A DNA stretch of 17,007 bases from Desulfovibrio sp. (GTDB lineage Bacteria > Desulfobacterota > Desulfovibrionia > Desulfovibrionales > Desulfovibrionaceae). The position numbers and the translations under genes are program-made. The notes under the pieces are model-generated. The model was given only the letters and a program-made list of their open reading frames with translations. It did not search any database and was not told the DNA's origin. Of this stretch, positions 1 through 7,181 are shown piece after piece. Position 1 is the stretch's first letter. The number at the start of each line of letters is the position of its first letter. The stretch is taken from assembly GCA_014804905.1 (NCBI GenBank), contig JAAUYX010000009.1, positions 3,592-20,598 of the forward strand. The letters run 5' to 3'.

Positions 1-624
1 CGTTCTTTCATAAGCTCCCTAATACCAGGAGTCGTACTCGCCGGCATCATGGCGTCTGAACCACAAGCCGCAGAAAAGAAGACTGTTCAGCGAGAAGAAA
101 AAAGGGAGCCTCCACAAAGGCAAAACCCTGTCATCCCTCCAGGTTCAGTATCTATGGAACGCTATTCACGACATTGCATTGGCTGTCAGCTTTGCGTAAG
201 CGCCTGCCCTAATAATGTGTTGATTAGCGAATCGTATAGTTCCGGATTACTTCAACCAGTGTTGAGCTTTGAACGTGGTTATTGTCGCCCCAATTGCAAC
301 AAATGCGGCGAACTTTGTCCAGCCGGGGCTATTCAGGCTTTCAGCGTGAAAGATAAACCCGACATCCGTCTGGGCTTGGCTTCAATTACCCGAGAGCGTT
401 GTATTATTAATAGAGATAAACTTCCTTGTACGGCTTGCCAAAGAATATGCCCACAAGAAGCCATTTCTCTAAAAATCGTATCGGATGCTGGGAACGACAT
501 TAAGCAACCTTTCGTTGATGCGGAAAAATGTATTGGTTGCGGAGCATGCGAATATGTTTGCCCATCCCGTCCTATCGCAGCAATTGCAGTGAACGGTTTT
601 GAGGTTCATAAAAATATGATATAG
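1..624 (+). CDS. Tat-type four-cluster ferredoxin, NapG/MauM-like (5' end outside window)
   Basis: Electron-transfer protein probably acting at or outside the cytoplasmic membrane. The frame is open back to base 1. The residues before the first internal ATG (base 49) read R-S-F-I followed by a hydrophobic stretch, like the tail of a twin-arginine signal peptide (RRSFI type), so the true start lies upstream and the ATG at 49 is probably not it. Four cysteine groups follow: CIGCQLCVSACP (first Cys codon at 175), CRPNCNKCGELCP, a split group with C then PCTACQRICP, and CIGCGACEYVCP. This is the four [4Fe-4S] layout of NapG/MauM-type ferredoxins. A Lys/Glu/Pro-rich linker separates signal and clusters. 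The redox partner is not visible; such proteins often sit beside DUF362 or quinol-oxidising membrane proteins. Base composition is clearly lower in G+C than genes from 5300 onward, which suggests an island gene. Family confident, role not. Confidence 0.8.
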   Translation, partial: RSFISSLIPGVVLAGIMASEPQAAEKKTVQREEKREPPQRQNPVIPPGSVSMERYSRHCIGCQLCVSACPNNVLISESYSSGLLQPVLSFERGYCRPNCNKCGELCPAGAIQAFSVKDKPDIRLGLASITRERCIINRDKLPCTACQRICPQEAISLKIVSDAGNDIKQPFVDAEKCIGCGACEYVCPSRPIAAIAVNGFEVHKNMI

Positions 625-757
625 CAGTTTTCATTGAGGGGAATTAAGCCGTCAGAAACAAGATGTCGGAGATGATAAAAATATTTTCGACTCAAGCCAT
701 GGGAGTATGCCCGCGCATATATATTGGATAGTGGGCTATCAAGCCCATTAAACATTT

Positions 758-792
758 AGGCGTTATTCTGAAAAGAATGGTCGCCTTTTTTT
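758..792 (+). terminator. Rho-independent terminator after the ferredoxin gene
   Basis: AGGCG pairs with CGCCT and ATTCT with AGAAT around a short GAA-type loop, with a small internal loop, followed by seven T residues (786-792). It lies 133 bases after the ferredoxin stop. A smaller hairpin, TGGGCT/AGCCCA (732-747), lies just before it. No other + strand gene is visible between, so it most likely ends the ferredoxin transcript. Confidence 0.7.
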
Positions 793-831
793 GTCCTTTA
801 AAGTCCAATAATCCCTATTCGTATCCAGCAA

Positions 832-857
832 TTTTAGGGGTCATTTTTAGGGGTTAT
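832..857. repeat. Two tandem copies of a 13-base G-rich unit
   Basis: TTTTAGGGGTCAT (832-844) is followed directly by TTTTAGGGGTTAT (845-857), 12 of 13 bases identical. The pair marks the left edge of the AT-rich desert. Short G-rich direct repeats like this can be protein-binding iterons, for example integrase arm sites or replication/partition sites, but nothing else here decides between these. Confidence 0.6.
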
Positions 858-1320
858 TCCCAACCTATATTGTATCAACTTATTGCAATAATTATGTAAA
901 TTTTGAAACAATCCATACTCATGAATTTTTATAATGTTACAAATTTTTATAAAATGTAAGACAAATGCAGATAGCATTTAATGGTCCACTATTTTATAAT
1001 TTTATATAATGAATATTACAATTATATAAATAATTTTAATTTGTTAATACAATATTCTATATTAATATTGTCAATTTAATATATCTCAACCAAATTTCCG
1101 TATTATATATCTAAATTTTATTTTATATAATTGTACATATAACTAAATTTAATATATGATAATTATTGATTATTTTGAATGTTATGTAACTATATTAAAA
1201 AACTATTAATGGAAAGTAATAACTTTAAATATTAGTGAGATTCAATAATAATTTTAAAATAATTTACTATTATATATCCATATACTTCACTCTATTCTAA
1301 TCTTACATTATTTATTAAAA
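841..1320. other. Extremely AT-rich non-coding stretch
   Basis: By my count about 81 of 480 bases are G or C (17%), against roughly 60% in the genes from 5300 onward. No convincing open frame exists on either strand and stops are dense in all frames. One perfect dyad, ACAATATT/AATATTGT (1049-1071), is visible, but such dyads are expected by chance in DNA this AT-rich. The whole gene-free interval runs from 625 to 1587. Besides this stretch it holds only the terminator at 758, the tandem repeat at 832 and the hairpin elements at 1441-1554. Possible explanations are a horizontally acquired segment, a target for an H-NS-type silencer, or a decayed mobile-element end. Confidence 0.75.
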
Positions 1321-1440
1321 TTTTAATAGCTGCTACTGAACCAAAATGAATAATTTTAGTAGGTAATGATTAGAGCCTTGACACACGGTTCCATCTTCGG
1401 CACCATGTCCTCAACTGGCGGATAAGGTAGTAATTATTTC

Positions 1441-1528
1441 AATAGCTTGACGTCCCTGGTTGGTGGCCCCCGCCTCCACCATCGGTTCATCCGGCGAAAG
1501 CCATTTGAATCCCGGAAGTCAAGCTATT
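1441..1528. repeat. 11-base inverted repeat overlapping a terminator arm
   Basis: AATAGCTTGAC at 1441-1451 is the exact reverse complement of GTCAAGCTATT at 1518-1528, with 66 bases between. The right copy overlaps the left arm and loop of the terminator at 1508-1554, so an RNA crossing this region could form either the long-range pairing or the terminator hairpin but not both completely. Confidence 0.6.
1467..1481 (+). other. tRNA/tmRNA 3'-end-like string, possible attachment-site remnant
   Basis: The 15 bases CCCCCGCCTCCACCA look like a T-stem strand, the 3' strand of an acceptor stem, a discriminator A and CCA, as in tmRNA or tRNA-Tyr. A strong + strand terminator begins 26 bases later, the usual arrangement after such an RNA gene. 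Nothing upstream forms a T-loop or the rest of an RNA gene, so at most this is the 3' scrap left when an island inserted into the gene. It could be chance. Confidence 0.25.
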
Positions 1529-1554
1529 CAGCGGACTTTCGGGATTTCTTTTTT
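1508..1554 (+). terminator. Strong + strand terminator without an upstream gene
   Basis: AATCCCGGAAGTC (1508-1520) pairs along 13 positions, with one G-U, with GACTTTCGGGATT (1534-1546). The loop is 13 bases and the tail is TTTCTTTTTT. Read on the minus strand it has no T tract, so it does not look made for the glycosyltransferase gene that ends at 1588. No + strand gene is visible for about 870 bases upstream. Confidence 0.75.
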
Positions 1555-1587
1555 CAGCTTTCGGCCACCTGGCCGGCTCTTTGCCGA

Positions 1588-2574
1588 TCAGTCCCTTTTT
1601 TTCTCTGTATTTGAAGATATGACCCGCCGAATGAAGTATACCGGCCGCTTTTTGCTTTCAAGAAAGATGCGGCCGATATATTCGCCGAGCACACCTATGC
1701 CCAAAAGCTGAATGCCGCCCAGAAATGTGGTCGCCACTATCAATGATGCGTACCCAGGCACATCGACGCCGAACAGGAGCGTCCTCAAAAGAAAGAAGAT
1801 GGAAATCAGGAGAGAAAAAATCGAAATCAGGACACCGACATAACTCCAGACACGCAATGGCATCGTACTGAAGCTGGTTATGCCGTCAAGCGCGAAATTC
1901 CACAATTTCCAGAAGCCGAACTTGCTTTGGCCTGCAGAGCGCGCTGGCCGGACATAGGGGAGGGTGGCGGTCTTGAAGCCGATATAGGAAAAAAGCCCCT
2001 TCATGAAACGGCAGGATTCCGGCAGGGAATTGATAGCCCTTATGGCTTCCCTGTCCAGCAGACGGTAATCTCCGACATTTGGGGGAATTTTTACCGACGA
2101 AATATGATTGATGATGCTGTAGAAATATTTTGCAGTAAAACGCTTCAAAAAACTGTCGCTTTCCCGTGAGACGCGTTGCGCCAGAACTATGTCGAAGCCC
2201 TCGCGCCACTTTTTGATCATTTCCGGGATGAGTTCCGGCGGGTCCTGCAAATCGACGTCGATGGGTACGGCCACATCATACTTTTCTCCGCATACGGCGA
2301 GGCCGGCGGTAAGGGCCGCTTCCTTGCCGAAATTGCGGCTCAATTCAACCACAATAATCCGCGTGTCGGATTGTTGCACGTTGCGCAAGGCGTCCAGTGT
2401 CTTGTCCGTGCTGCCATCATCAATAAAAATCATGGACAGCGCCACATCCGGGCATTGTGAAAAAAGGTGGTCGAGGCGTTCAATAAAAAGAGGAATGGCG
2501 TCCTCCTCGTTATAAACAGGAATTAAAAGAGCGCAGGAAATGTGGTACGTTTGGTTTGGCATTTTCTGTCTCAC
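1588..2574 (-). CDS. GtrB/DPM1-like polyprenol-phosphate glycosyltransferase (GT2)
   Basis: Transfers a sugar from a nucleotide sugar to a membrane polyprenyl phosphate, on the cytoplasmic face, to supply donors for surface glycan decoration. The GT2 domain (about residues 13-235) shows LIPVYNEEDAIP, FIDDGSTD, the RNFGKEAAL motif and the metal-binding stretch DVDLQDPPE. Two C-terminal transmembrane helices (about 240-262 and 275-300) give the classic GtrB/ArnC-like layout at normal length (about 320 residues). The GTG at 2574 lies 6 bases after the upstream gene's stop. An in-frame ATG at 2562, preceded by GTGAGA, would remove only four residues and is an equally good start. The tight spacing places it in one operon with the GT-C gene, which would use its product. 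No GtrA-type flippase is present in the window. Confidence 0.88.
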   Translation of the reverse strand: MRQKMPNQTYHISCALLIPVYNEEDAIPLFIERLDHLFSQCPDVALSMIFIDDGSTDKTLDALRNVQQSDTRIIVVELSRNFGKEAALTAGLAVCGEKYDVAVPIDVDLQDPPELIPEMIKKWREGFDIVLAQRVSRESDSFLKRFTAKYFYSIINHISSVKIPPNVGDYRLLDREAIRAINSLPESCRFMKGLFSYIGFKTATLPYVRPARSAGQSKFGFWKLWNFALDGITSFSTMPLRVWSYVGVLISIFSLLISIFFLLRTLLFGVDVPGYASLIVATTFLGGIQLLGIGVLGEYIGRIFLESKKRPVYFIRRVISSNTEKKRD

Positions 2575-2580
2575 AAATTT

Positions 2581-4269
2581 TTATTTATCCGTAAAAGCAT
2601 CAGTTGTCGGAGCTGTATGCCGGTACAAATCATAACCGACCCAGGTGTAGTCCGTGACCTGGTTTTCCGGAAAATCCGGGTCAACGGTTGCGAATTTTTC
2701 ATATTGGCCGGTGTCCTTCAGAACTTCGGTCAATTCAGAGGTAAAAGAGGGTTCATGACTGCCCCTCGGCTGCATGAGGACGATAATGTCCGGCGGGTTG
2801 GCCAACAGCGCCTCTTTCATCCGTTTTTTGTCCCCGCCGATATTCAGGAAAAAGCGCGCGAGATCGCTCAGAAAATAATTGTCGTCCCTGTCAAAAGTGC
2901 CCGATAATGGGGGAGTGAGGCCGCCTGCTGTCAATATAAAGAAAGCGCAGCCATTGGTTGAAACAGTGCCGCCATTTGGGAGCGCCTTGTTGATCTTGTC
3001 CACGACCTGTAGCGTTGTGGATTGGGGCACAAGAGATGGCGGCCATTGACGGTCCGGAAACCTGGCGAGGACTTCGGCCGTCTGCGCAAGGTTTGAGGGA
3101 TTTGGCAGGCTGGCAAGAGTGCCCAGCACGGCCACAGAACCCAGCAGGAGGAGCATCCTTGCAACTTTCTTGCTGTTTTGCAAGGCCTCCCGAAAATTTT
3201 CCTGGGGCTGACCTGCAAACAGTGCTGCAAGAAACGCCCACCCCGGCAGACAGGCAGCAAAATGGTAATAAAAACCTATTTTAATAATCGGTTCATAGAG
3301 GGGGAGAATGGCCACGCAGAGCCAGAAGGTGATTTGCCATCTGCTCGGTCGGTCATTTTCCGGAGCTTTAAAACGTGTCCACCAGAGGATCGTCACCAGG
3401 AAAAGCAGCAGTGCGGGAGAGAAAAGGAGAAGAGAGCGAAGGCCGTATGAAATCAGGTTAGGGAGTATCCGCCAGTGTTGCGCCCCATAGATCACAGCGC
3501 GGTCCGCATAGCCCTTGTAAAGGGAAACAAGACTGCCGGGGGCCAGCAATTCAAGGCCGGCGATTACCAAAAGCGCCAGGGGCAGGCCCCCGAGGATGTA
3601 TGAAATGGCACCTTTGGAGGAAGCTTTATGCCACGCGGCAACGAGGCCTAAAAATGCGAAGGGGAAGAAAGTTTCACGGAGCAGGATTCCTGACGCGACA
3701 AGCGCGCCTGCCAGGAACCATACCCCCCCCCCCGCTGATTTTTCATGTAATATCAAATAAGTAGCTCCAAAAAGACATGCCCAGGCAGGGAAAAAAGAAT
3801 TTTTGAAACCATTGTCGATGACATGATGATTCGTAAGAAAGATGAGGACAACAAGCGCAAGAAGATTGGCATAGACGCCGCATTCTTTTTCGAGGATGGC
3901 GCAGAGAAGCCAACCGGCCAAAAGAGCCGCCAGCATGTCGGCAAGCCTGAACCAGAGCAGCGAAAGCCCGGGCAAATCCGGAATCCAGGCAAGAAGCAGG
4001 GGCCACAAGGCAAAGCCCTGCAGCGGCGCGAGAGGCTGGCCGGAAGCGAGATTGTGGTTATAGGTTATAGAGGTCCAGGCATAGACACCTTCATCCATGG
4101 CGGGAAAGCCGCCCAGATAGCAGAGATAGGGATAGATGACGGCCAGGGACAAGACAGCAAGCCGCGTAAGCAGAGGATATTTTTTTACTTTACCTTTCAA
4201 CTCTTCAGAAAAGTTGAGGATTTTTGCCAATTTCATCTTGGACTCTCGGCTTGCGGGGTGTGCCGCCAT
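2581..4269 (-). CDS. GT-C family multispanning glycosyltransferase (PMT/ArnT-like)
   Basis: Integral membrane protein of 562 residues with about ten hydrophobic segments between residues 33 and 400, and a soluble C-terminal domain (about 400-562) probably outside the membrane. The first extracytoplasmic loop holds MDEGVYAW, the acidic D-E pair typical of GT-C enzymes that use polyprenol-phosphate sugars. It most likely transfers the sugar made by the adjacent GT2 partner onto O-antigen, another surface glycan or a protein; the acceptor cannot be read from sequence. The ATG at 4269 has AAAGGGG nine bases upstream; a second Met at residue 12 is possible. It is the first gene of a two-gene minus-strand operon. 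The codons for residues in SAGGGVW contain 11 consecutive G on the coding strand (3723-3733), a slippage-prone tract. The family is inferred from topology and the DE motif, since overall similarity in this group is low. Confidence 0.75.
   Translation of the reverse strand: MAAHPASRESKMKLAKILNFSEELKGKVKKYPLLTRLAVLSLAVIYPYLCYLGGFPAMDEGVYAWTSITYNHNLASGQPLAPLQGFALWPLLLAWIPDLPGLSLLWFRLADMLAALLAGWLLCAILEKECGVYANLLALVVLIFLTNHHVIDNGFKNSFFPAWACLFGATYLILHEKSAGGGVWFLAGALVASGILLRETFFPFAFLGLVAAWHKASSKGAISYILGGLPLALLVIAGLELLAPGSLVSLYKGYADRAVIYGAQHWRILPNLISYGLRSLLLFSPALLLFLVTILWWTRFKAPENDRPSRWQITFWLCVAILPLYEPIIKIGFYYHFAACLPGWAFLAALFAGQPQENFREALQNSKKVARMLLLLGSVAVLGTLASLPNPSNLAQTAEVLARFPDRQWPPSLVPQSTTLQVVDKINKALPNGGTVSTNGCAFFILTAGGLTPPLSGTFDRDDNYFLSDLARFFLNIGGDKKRMKEALLANPPDIIVLMQPRGSHEPSFTSELTEVLKDTGQYEKFATVDPDFPENQVTDYTWVGYDLYRHTAPTTDAFTDK
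3723..3733. repeat. 11-base C/G homopolymer inside the GT-C gene
   Basis: Eleven consecutive C on the + strand (G on the coding strand) encode part of Ala-Gly-Gly-Gly-Val near codon 180. As written, the frame is intact. Gain or loss of one base would cut the protein to about a third of its length. Confidence 0.85.
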
Positions 4270-4615
4270 TTACGATACCCCTTTATAAGGATTAAAAAGG
4301 ACGCGCTCAACGAAATTTTTCTCGCCAAAAGCGCGTCTGCCCATGGCTTTCTCGCTGCGCCTGCATGACAGAAGGAACGGGCAGGATGGAGTACATGCAG
4401 GCTTGGAGATGAGAAATTCCGGTTCCAGCCACGCTTTTAAAAAAATCCAGAATACAGATTGGCAGCAAAGCTCCGGCAGGATAGGAGCGAGGGGACGCTT
4501 CCTGAACAATTCAAGAACGCTCTGGGAGAGGTATTTCTGCCGCGGTTACTCCAAAATTCCTCTTCTTCCGCATGAAATAAAGGACAATTCCGGCAAAAAT
4601 GAAGAGGTACATGCC
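4270..4615. other. Divergent intergenic region between the GT-C and SRA-like genes
   Basis: This gap of 346 bases must contain both divergent promoters. I see no -35/-10 pair convincing enough to call. Open frames on both strands run through it, but they lack recognisable domains and good ribosome sites, so I treat it as non-coding apart from the two Shine-Dalgarno sites at its ends (AAAGGGG before 4269 on the minus strand, GAAGAGG at 4601-4607 on the plus strand). Confidence 0.5.
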
Positions 4616-5056
4616 ATGCCCGAAACAAGTCCAGCTCACAATTTCAAGGTTCCCTTTTCCCCAGGCGAAATCATCACCAACAAGACCCTGTACACGGCCT
4701 TCAAGTGCGCCTGCGAGGGTGGCGTGCGCTATTCCTCCACTTATCAGGTGCTGGTGCTGGTCAGCAATTTTGTTGACCCGCGGCATATTGGCGGAAAATG
4801 GCAGGAAAATATCCTCTATTATACCGGCAGCGGTAAATCCGGTGACCAGGACATACACAAGGGCACGAATAAACGGCTGCTCACTTCACTTGAGACATCC
4901 ACGCCCATTTACTATTTTGAAGTTTATACGCAAGGGCAATACACCTACAGGGGACAGGTGGTTGCGGCCGCCCCGCCCTTTCAGCGGCAGGAGCCCGGCA
5001 GCGACGGCGTGGACCGGAAGGTGTGGATATTTCCCTTGCGGCTGCTAAAATCCTGA
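4616..5056 (+). CDS. Stand-alone SRA/McrA-like modified-DNA-reader domain protein
   Basis: Protein of 146 residues resembling the PUA/SRA-like N-terminal domain found before HNH nuclease domains in McrA-type modification-dependent restriction enzymes. Seen in order: FKCACEGGVRYSS, LVLVSN, a W followed by ILYYTGSGKSGDQ (the family hallmark is YTGxGxxGDQ), NKRLLTS, YYFEVYTQGQYTYRGQV and RKVWIFPLRLL. The domain appears complete, but the protein ends four residues later with no HNH or other catalytic part. The start at 4616 is chosen because GAAGAGG lies eight bases upstream and homology begins shortly after; an open frame continues upstream to 4343 without similarity. Possible roles are a DNA-modification sensor, a partner of a nuclease encoded elsewhere, or a gene that lost its nuclease half. 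The assignment is from remembered family motifs. No adjacent restriction gene is visible. Confidence 0.6.
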   Translation: MPETSPAHNFKVPFSPGEIITNKTLYTAFKCACEGGVRYSSTYQVLVLVSNFVDPRHIGGKWQENILYYTGSGKSGDQDIHKGTNKRLLTSLETSTPIYYFEVYTQGQYTYRGQVVAAAPPFQRQEPGSDGVDRKVWIFPLRLLKS

Positions 5057-5076
5057 ACAGGTTTCATGAATGCTCG

Positions 5077-5100
5077 CGCGCGGGGGAAAATCCCTCCGCG
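5077..5100 (+). other. GC-rich hairpin just after the SRA-like gene
   Basis: CGCG, a bulged C, then GGGGGA pairs with TCCCTC and CGCG around a three-A loop, ten pairs including one G-U. It starts 20 bases after the stop. No T tract follows, so it may be an RNA-stabilising or weak terminator hairpin only. The rest of the gap to pyrG (5101-5372) shows no gene. Confidence 0.4.
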
Positions 5101-5292
5101 CCCGGTGGTGCAGGGCTTGAATCCCTTATCCCCGCGGCGCTTCCCGGTTCCATGAGGAGCGACACGCCTTCCATGCGGTGTGCGTTGCTCGAGCAGCCTT
5201 ACGAAAAAACCTGCAAATTTTCCGGCCGCTCCCCAGCCCCATGTCCCCCCCTGCCGCCAAACCCGCGCCAGCCGCGGCCTTTGCATAATGAC

Positions 5293-5321
5293 TAGCCAAG
5301 CCGTGCGACATGGTTTATGCT
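5293..5321 (+). promoter_or_regulatory. Candidate pyrG promoter
   Basis: TAGCCA (5293-5298), 17 bases, then TATGCT (5316-5321) is the best -35/-10-like pair upstream of pyrG, giving a leader of about 45 bases. Each box has mismatches to consensus, so it is only a candidate. I see no obvious C-tract initiation or attenuator structure of the kind that controls pyrG in Gram-positives. Confidence 0.3.
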
Positions 5322-5372
5322 CTTCCGGTTGAGCGATTCGCCGCATCCGGCGGCAGTGCAAGGGGGGAAGCC

Positions 5373-7016
5373 ATGAAAACCAAGTTCATCTTCGTGACGG
5401 GCGGGGTACTTTCCTCACTGGGCAAGGGGCTGGCGGCCGCGTCGCTGGGCGCCCTGCTCAAGGCGCGCGGGCTGGATGTCACCATCCAGAAGCTGGACCC
5501 CTACATCAATGTGGACCCCGGCACCATGAACCCCTTCCAGCACGGCGAGGTTTTCGTCACCGATGACGGCGCGGAGACCGACCTCGACCTCGGCCACTAC
5601 GAGCGCTACCTCAACGTGCCCATGTCGCGCAAGAACAACACCACTTCCGGCGCGATTTACAATCATGTCATCGCCAAGGAGCGGCGCGGCGACTACCTCG
5701 GGGCCACGGTGCAGGTCATCCCGCACATCACGGACGAAATCAAGCGCATGGTGCTCTCCCTCGCCGAGGGGCCCGACGCGCCGGACGTTGCCATCATCGA
5801 GATTGGCGGCACGGTGGGCGACATCGAGGGCCTGCCCTTCCTTGAGGCCATCCGCCAGTTGCGCTCCGAGCTCGGGCGCGACAACTGCCTCAACATCCAC
5901 CTGACCCTGGTCCCCTACCTGCGCTGCGCGGGCGAGCACAAGACCAAGCCCACCCAGCACAGCGTCAAGGAGCTGCTTTCCATCGGCATCCAGCCGGACA
6001 TCATCCTTTGCCGCTGCGAGCAGAGCATCCCGCAGGAAATGCGCAAAAAAATCGCCCTCTTCTGCAATGTGGACGAGGACGCGGTGTTCTCCTCCGTGGA
6101 TGTGGACAATATTTACGAGGTGCCGCTCAAGTTCTATGAGGAAGGCTTTGACCAGAAAGTCGCCATCATGCTGCGCCTGCCCGCGCGCAACGCGCATCTT
6201 GAGGCTTGGGAGCGCCTCATCCATGACAGCAACAATCCCCACGGCAAGGTGACCATCGCCATCGTGGGCAAGTATGTGGATTTGAAGGAAGCCTACAAAA
6301 GCCTCCACGAGGCCCTGATGCACGGCGGCGTCGCCAACCGCGTGGCCGTGGAGCTGCGCTATGTCAACAGCGAGAACGTGACGCCGGAAAACGCCGCCGA
6401 GGTTTTTGCCGGCTGCGACGGCATCCTTGTGCCGGGCGGCTTCGGCTATCGCGGCGTGGAGGGCAAGATCGCGGCCATCCAGTATGCGCGCGAGAACAAG
6501 GTGCCGTTTTTCGGCATCTGCCTCGGGATGCAGTGCGCGGTCATCGAGTTTGCCCGCAATGTGGCCGGCCTTGTGGAAGCCAATTCCGAGGAGTTCAATC
6601 CCCTCTCCCCGCAGAAGGTCATCTACCTGATGAAGGAGTGGTTCGATTTCCGCACGCATAATGTGGAGCGCCGCGACGACGAAAGCGACAAGGGCGGCAC
6701 CATGCGTCTCGGCTCCTACCCGTGCAAGCTCCTCCCCGGCAGCCGCGCCCATGACGCCTACGCAAAGGACCTGGTGGACGAGCGGCATCGGCATCGCTAT
6801 GAGTTCAACAATGACTTCAAGGATGCGCTGGGCGAAAAGGGTATGATCTTCAGCGGCACGGCCCCGGATGACTCGCTGGTGGAAATCGTGGAGATCCCCG
6901 ACCATCCCTGGTTCCTGGGCTGTCAGTTCCACCCCGAGTTCAAGTCGCGTCCCATGCAGGCGCATCCCCTCTTCCGGGATTTTATCAAGGCCGCCAAGGA
7001 GAAGGCCGAAGCCTGA
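5373..7016 (+). CDS. pyrG: CTP synthase (glutamine-hydrolysing)
   Basis: Makes CTP from UTP, ATP and glutamine, the last step of pyrimidine nucleotide synthesis, in the cytoplasm. The 547-residue length matches the family. The N-terminal amidoligase domain shows KFIFVTGGVLSSLGKG (residues 4-19), the DPYINVDPGTMNPFQHGEV block and ETDLDLGHYERY. The C-terminal class I glutaminase domain shows PGGFGYRG, the nucleophile Cys383 in GICLGMQC, and His520/Glu522 in QFHPEF, so the catalytic triad is complete. The ATG at 5373 is chosen over an earlier in-frame one at 5310 because AAGGGGGGAAG (5360-5370) immediately precedes it and the conserved N-terminus begins there. It appears to be a single gene, flanked by a gap of 316 bases upstream and a hairpin downstream. 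Codon use is strongly GC-biased, consistent with the core genome. Confidence 0.98.
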   Translation: MKTKFIFVTGGVLSSLGKGLAAASLGALLKARGLDVTIQKLDPYINVDPGTMNPFQHGEVFVTDDGAETDLDLGHYERYLNVPMSRKNNTTSGAIYNHVIAKERRGDYLGATVQVIPHITDEIKRMVLSLAEGPDAPDVAIIEIGGTVGDIEGLPFLEAIRQLRSELGRDNCLNIHLTLVPYLRCAGEHKTKPTQHSVKELLSIGIQPDIILCRCEQSIPQEMRKKIALFCNVDEDAVFSSVDVDNIYEVPLKFYEEGFDQKVAIMLRLPARNAHLEAWERLIHDSNNPHGKVTIAIVGKYVDLKEAYKSLHEALMHGGVANRVAVELRYVNSENVTPENAAEVFAGCDGILVPGGFGYRGVEGKIAAIQYARENKVPFFGICLGMQCAVIEFARNVAGLVEANSEEFNPLSPQKVIYLMKEWFDFRTHNVERRDDESDKGGTMRLGSYPCKLLPGSRAHDAYAKDLVDERHRHRYEFNNDFKDALGEKGMIFSGTAPDDSLVEIVEIPDHPWFLGCQFHPEFKSRPMQAHPLFRDFIKAAKEKAEA

Positions 7017-7097
7017 TCCTCCTTGGGCGATGCGCCCCGCGCAGGTCGGGCGCCCGGTTCCCGCTTGTCCCCCACTCTTCAGTGAAGAACACGCAAA

Positions 7098-7134
7098 AGA
7101 ATCCCACGACGAAACTGCTTCGCCGTGGGATTCT
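7098..7134. terminator. Terminator hairpin between convergent pyrG and the AspT-like gene
   Basis: AGAATCCCACG (7098-7108) and CGTGGGATTCT (7124-7134) form a perfect 11-base-pair stem. Two more G-C pairs can form inside, past an A-C mismatch. On the minus strand the stem runs into TTCTTTTG, and on the plus strand into GGTTTC. It can serve both genes, with a better U tract for the minus-strand transcript. Confidence 0.75.
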
Positions 7135-7181
7135 GGTTTCTACGAGAGTTGCGGTGTTAAGGCGCGCTGCCTGACGCTCGA

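Noticed and set aside
1049..1071. Perfect 8-base dyad in the AT-rich stretch
   Set aside because: In DNA with about 17% G+C such dyads are expected by chance, and no T-tract or gene context supports a function.
1460..1711. Plus-strand open frame of 83 codons starting near the terminator
   Set aside because: It reads through a terminator hairpin and antisense to the end of the GtrB-like gene, with no family features.
4270..4509. Minus-strand open frame of 79 codons ahead of the GT-C gene
   Set aside because: No recognisable domain, unusual Cys/Pro-rich composition, no strong ribosome site, and it occupies the expected divergent promoter region.
4343..4615. N-terminal extension of the SRA-like protein
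   Set aside because: The family similarity and a good Shine-Dalgarno both point to the ATG at 4616, and the upstream codons resemble nothing.
5110..5140. T-arm-like string in the pyrG leader (GGGCTTGAATCCC)
   Set aside because: No matching acceptor, D or anticodon arms could be built around it on either strand.
5415..6965. Long antisense open frame (516 codons) opposite pyrG
   Set aside because: It is a GC-rich shadow of pyrG; its low-complexity Ala/Val/His/Asp sequence mirrors the pyrG codons.
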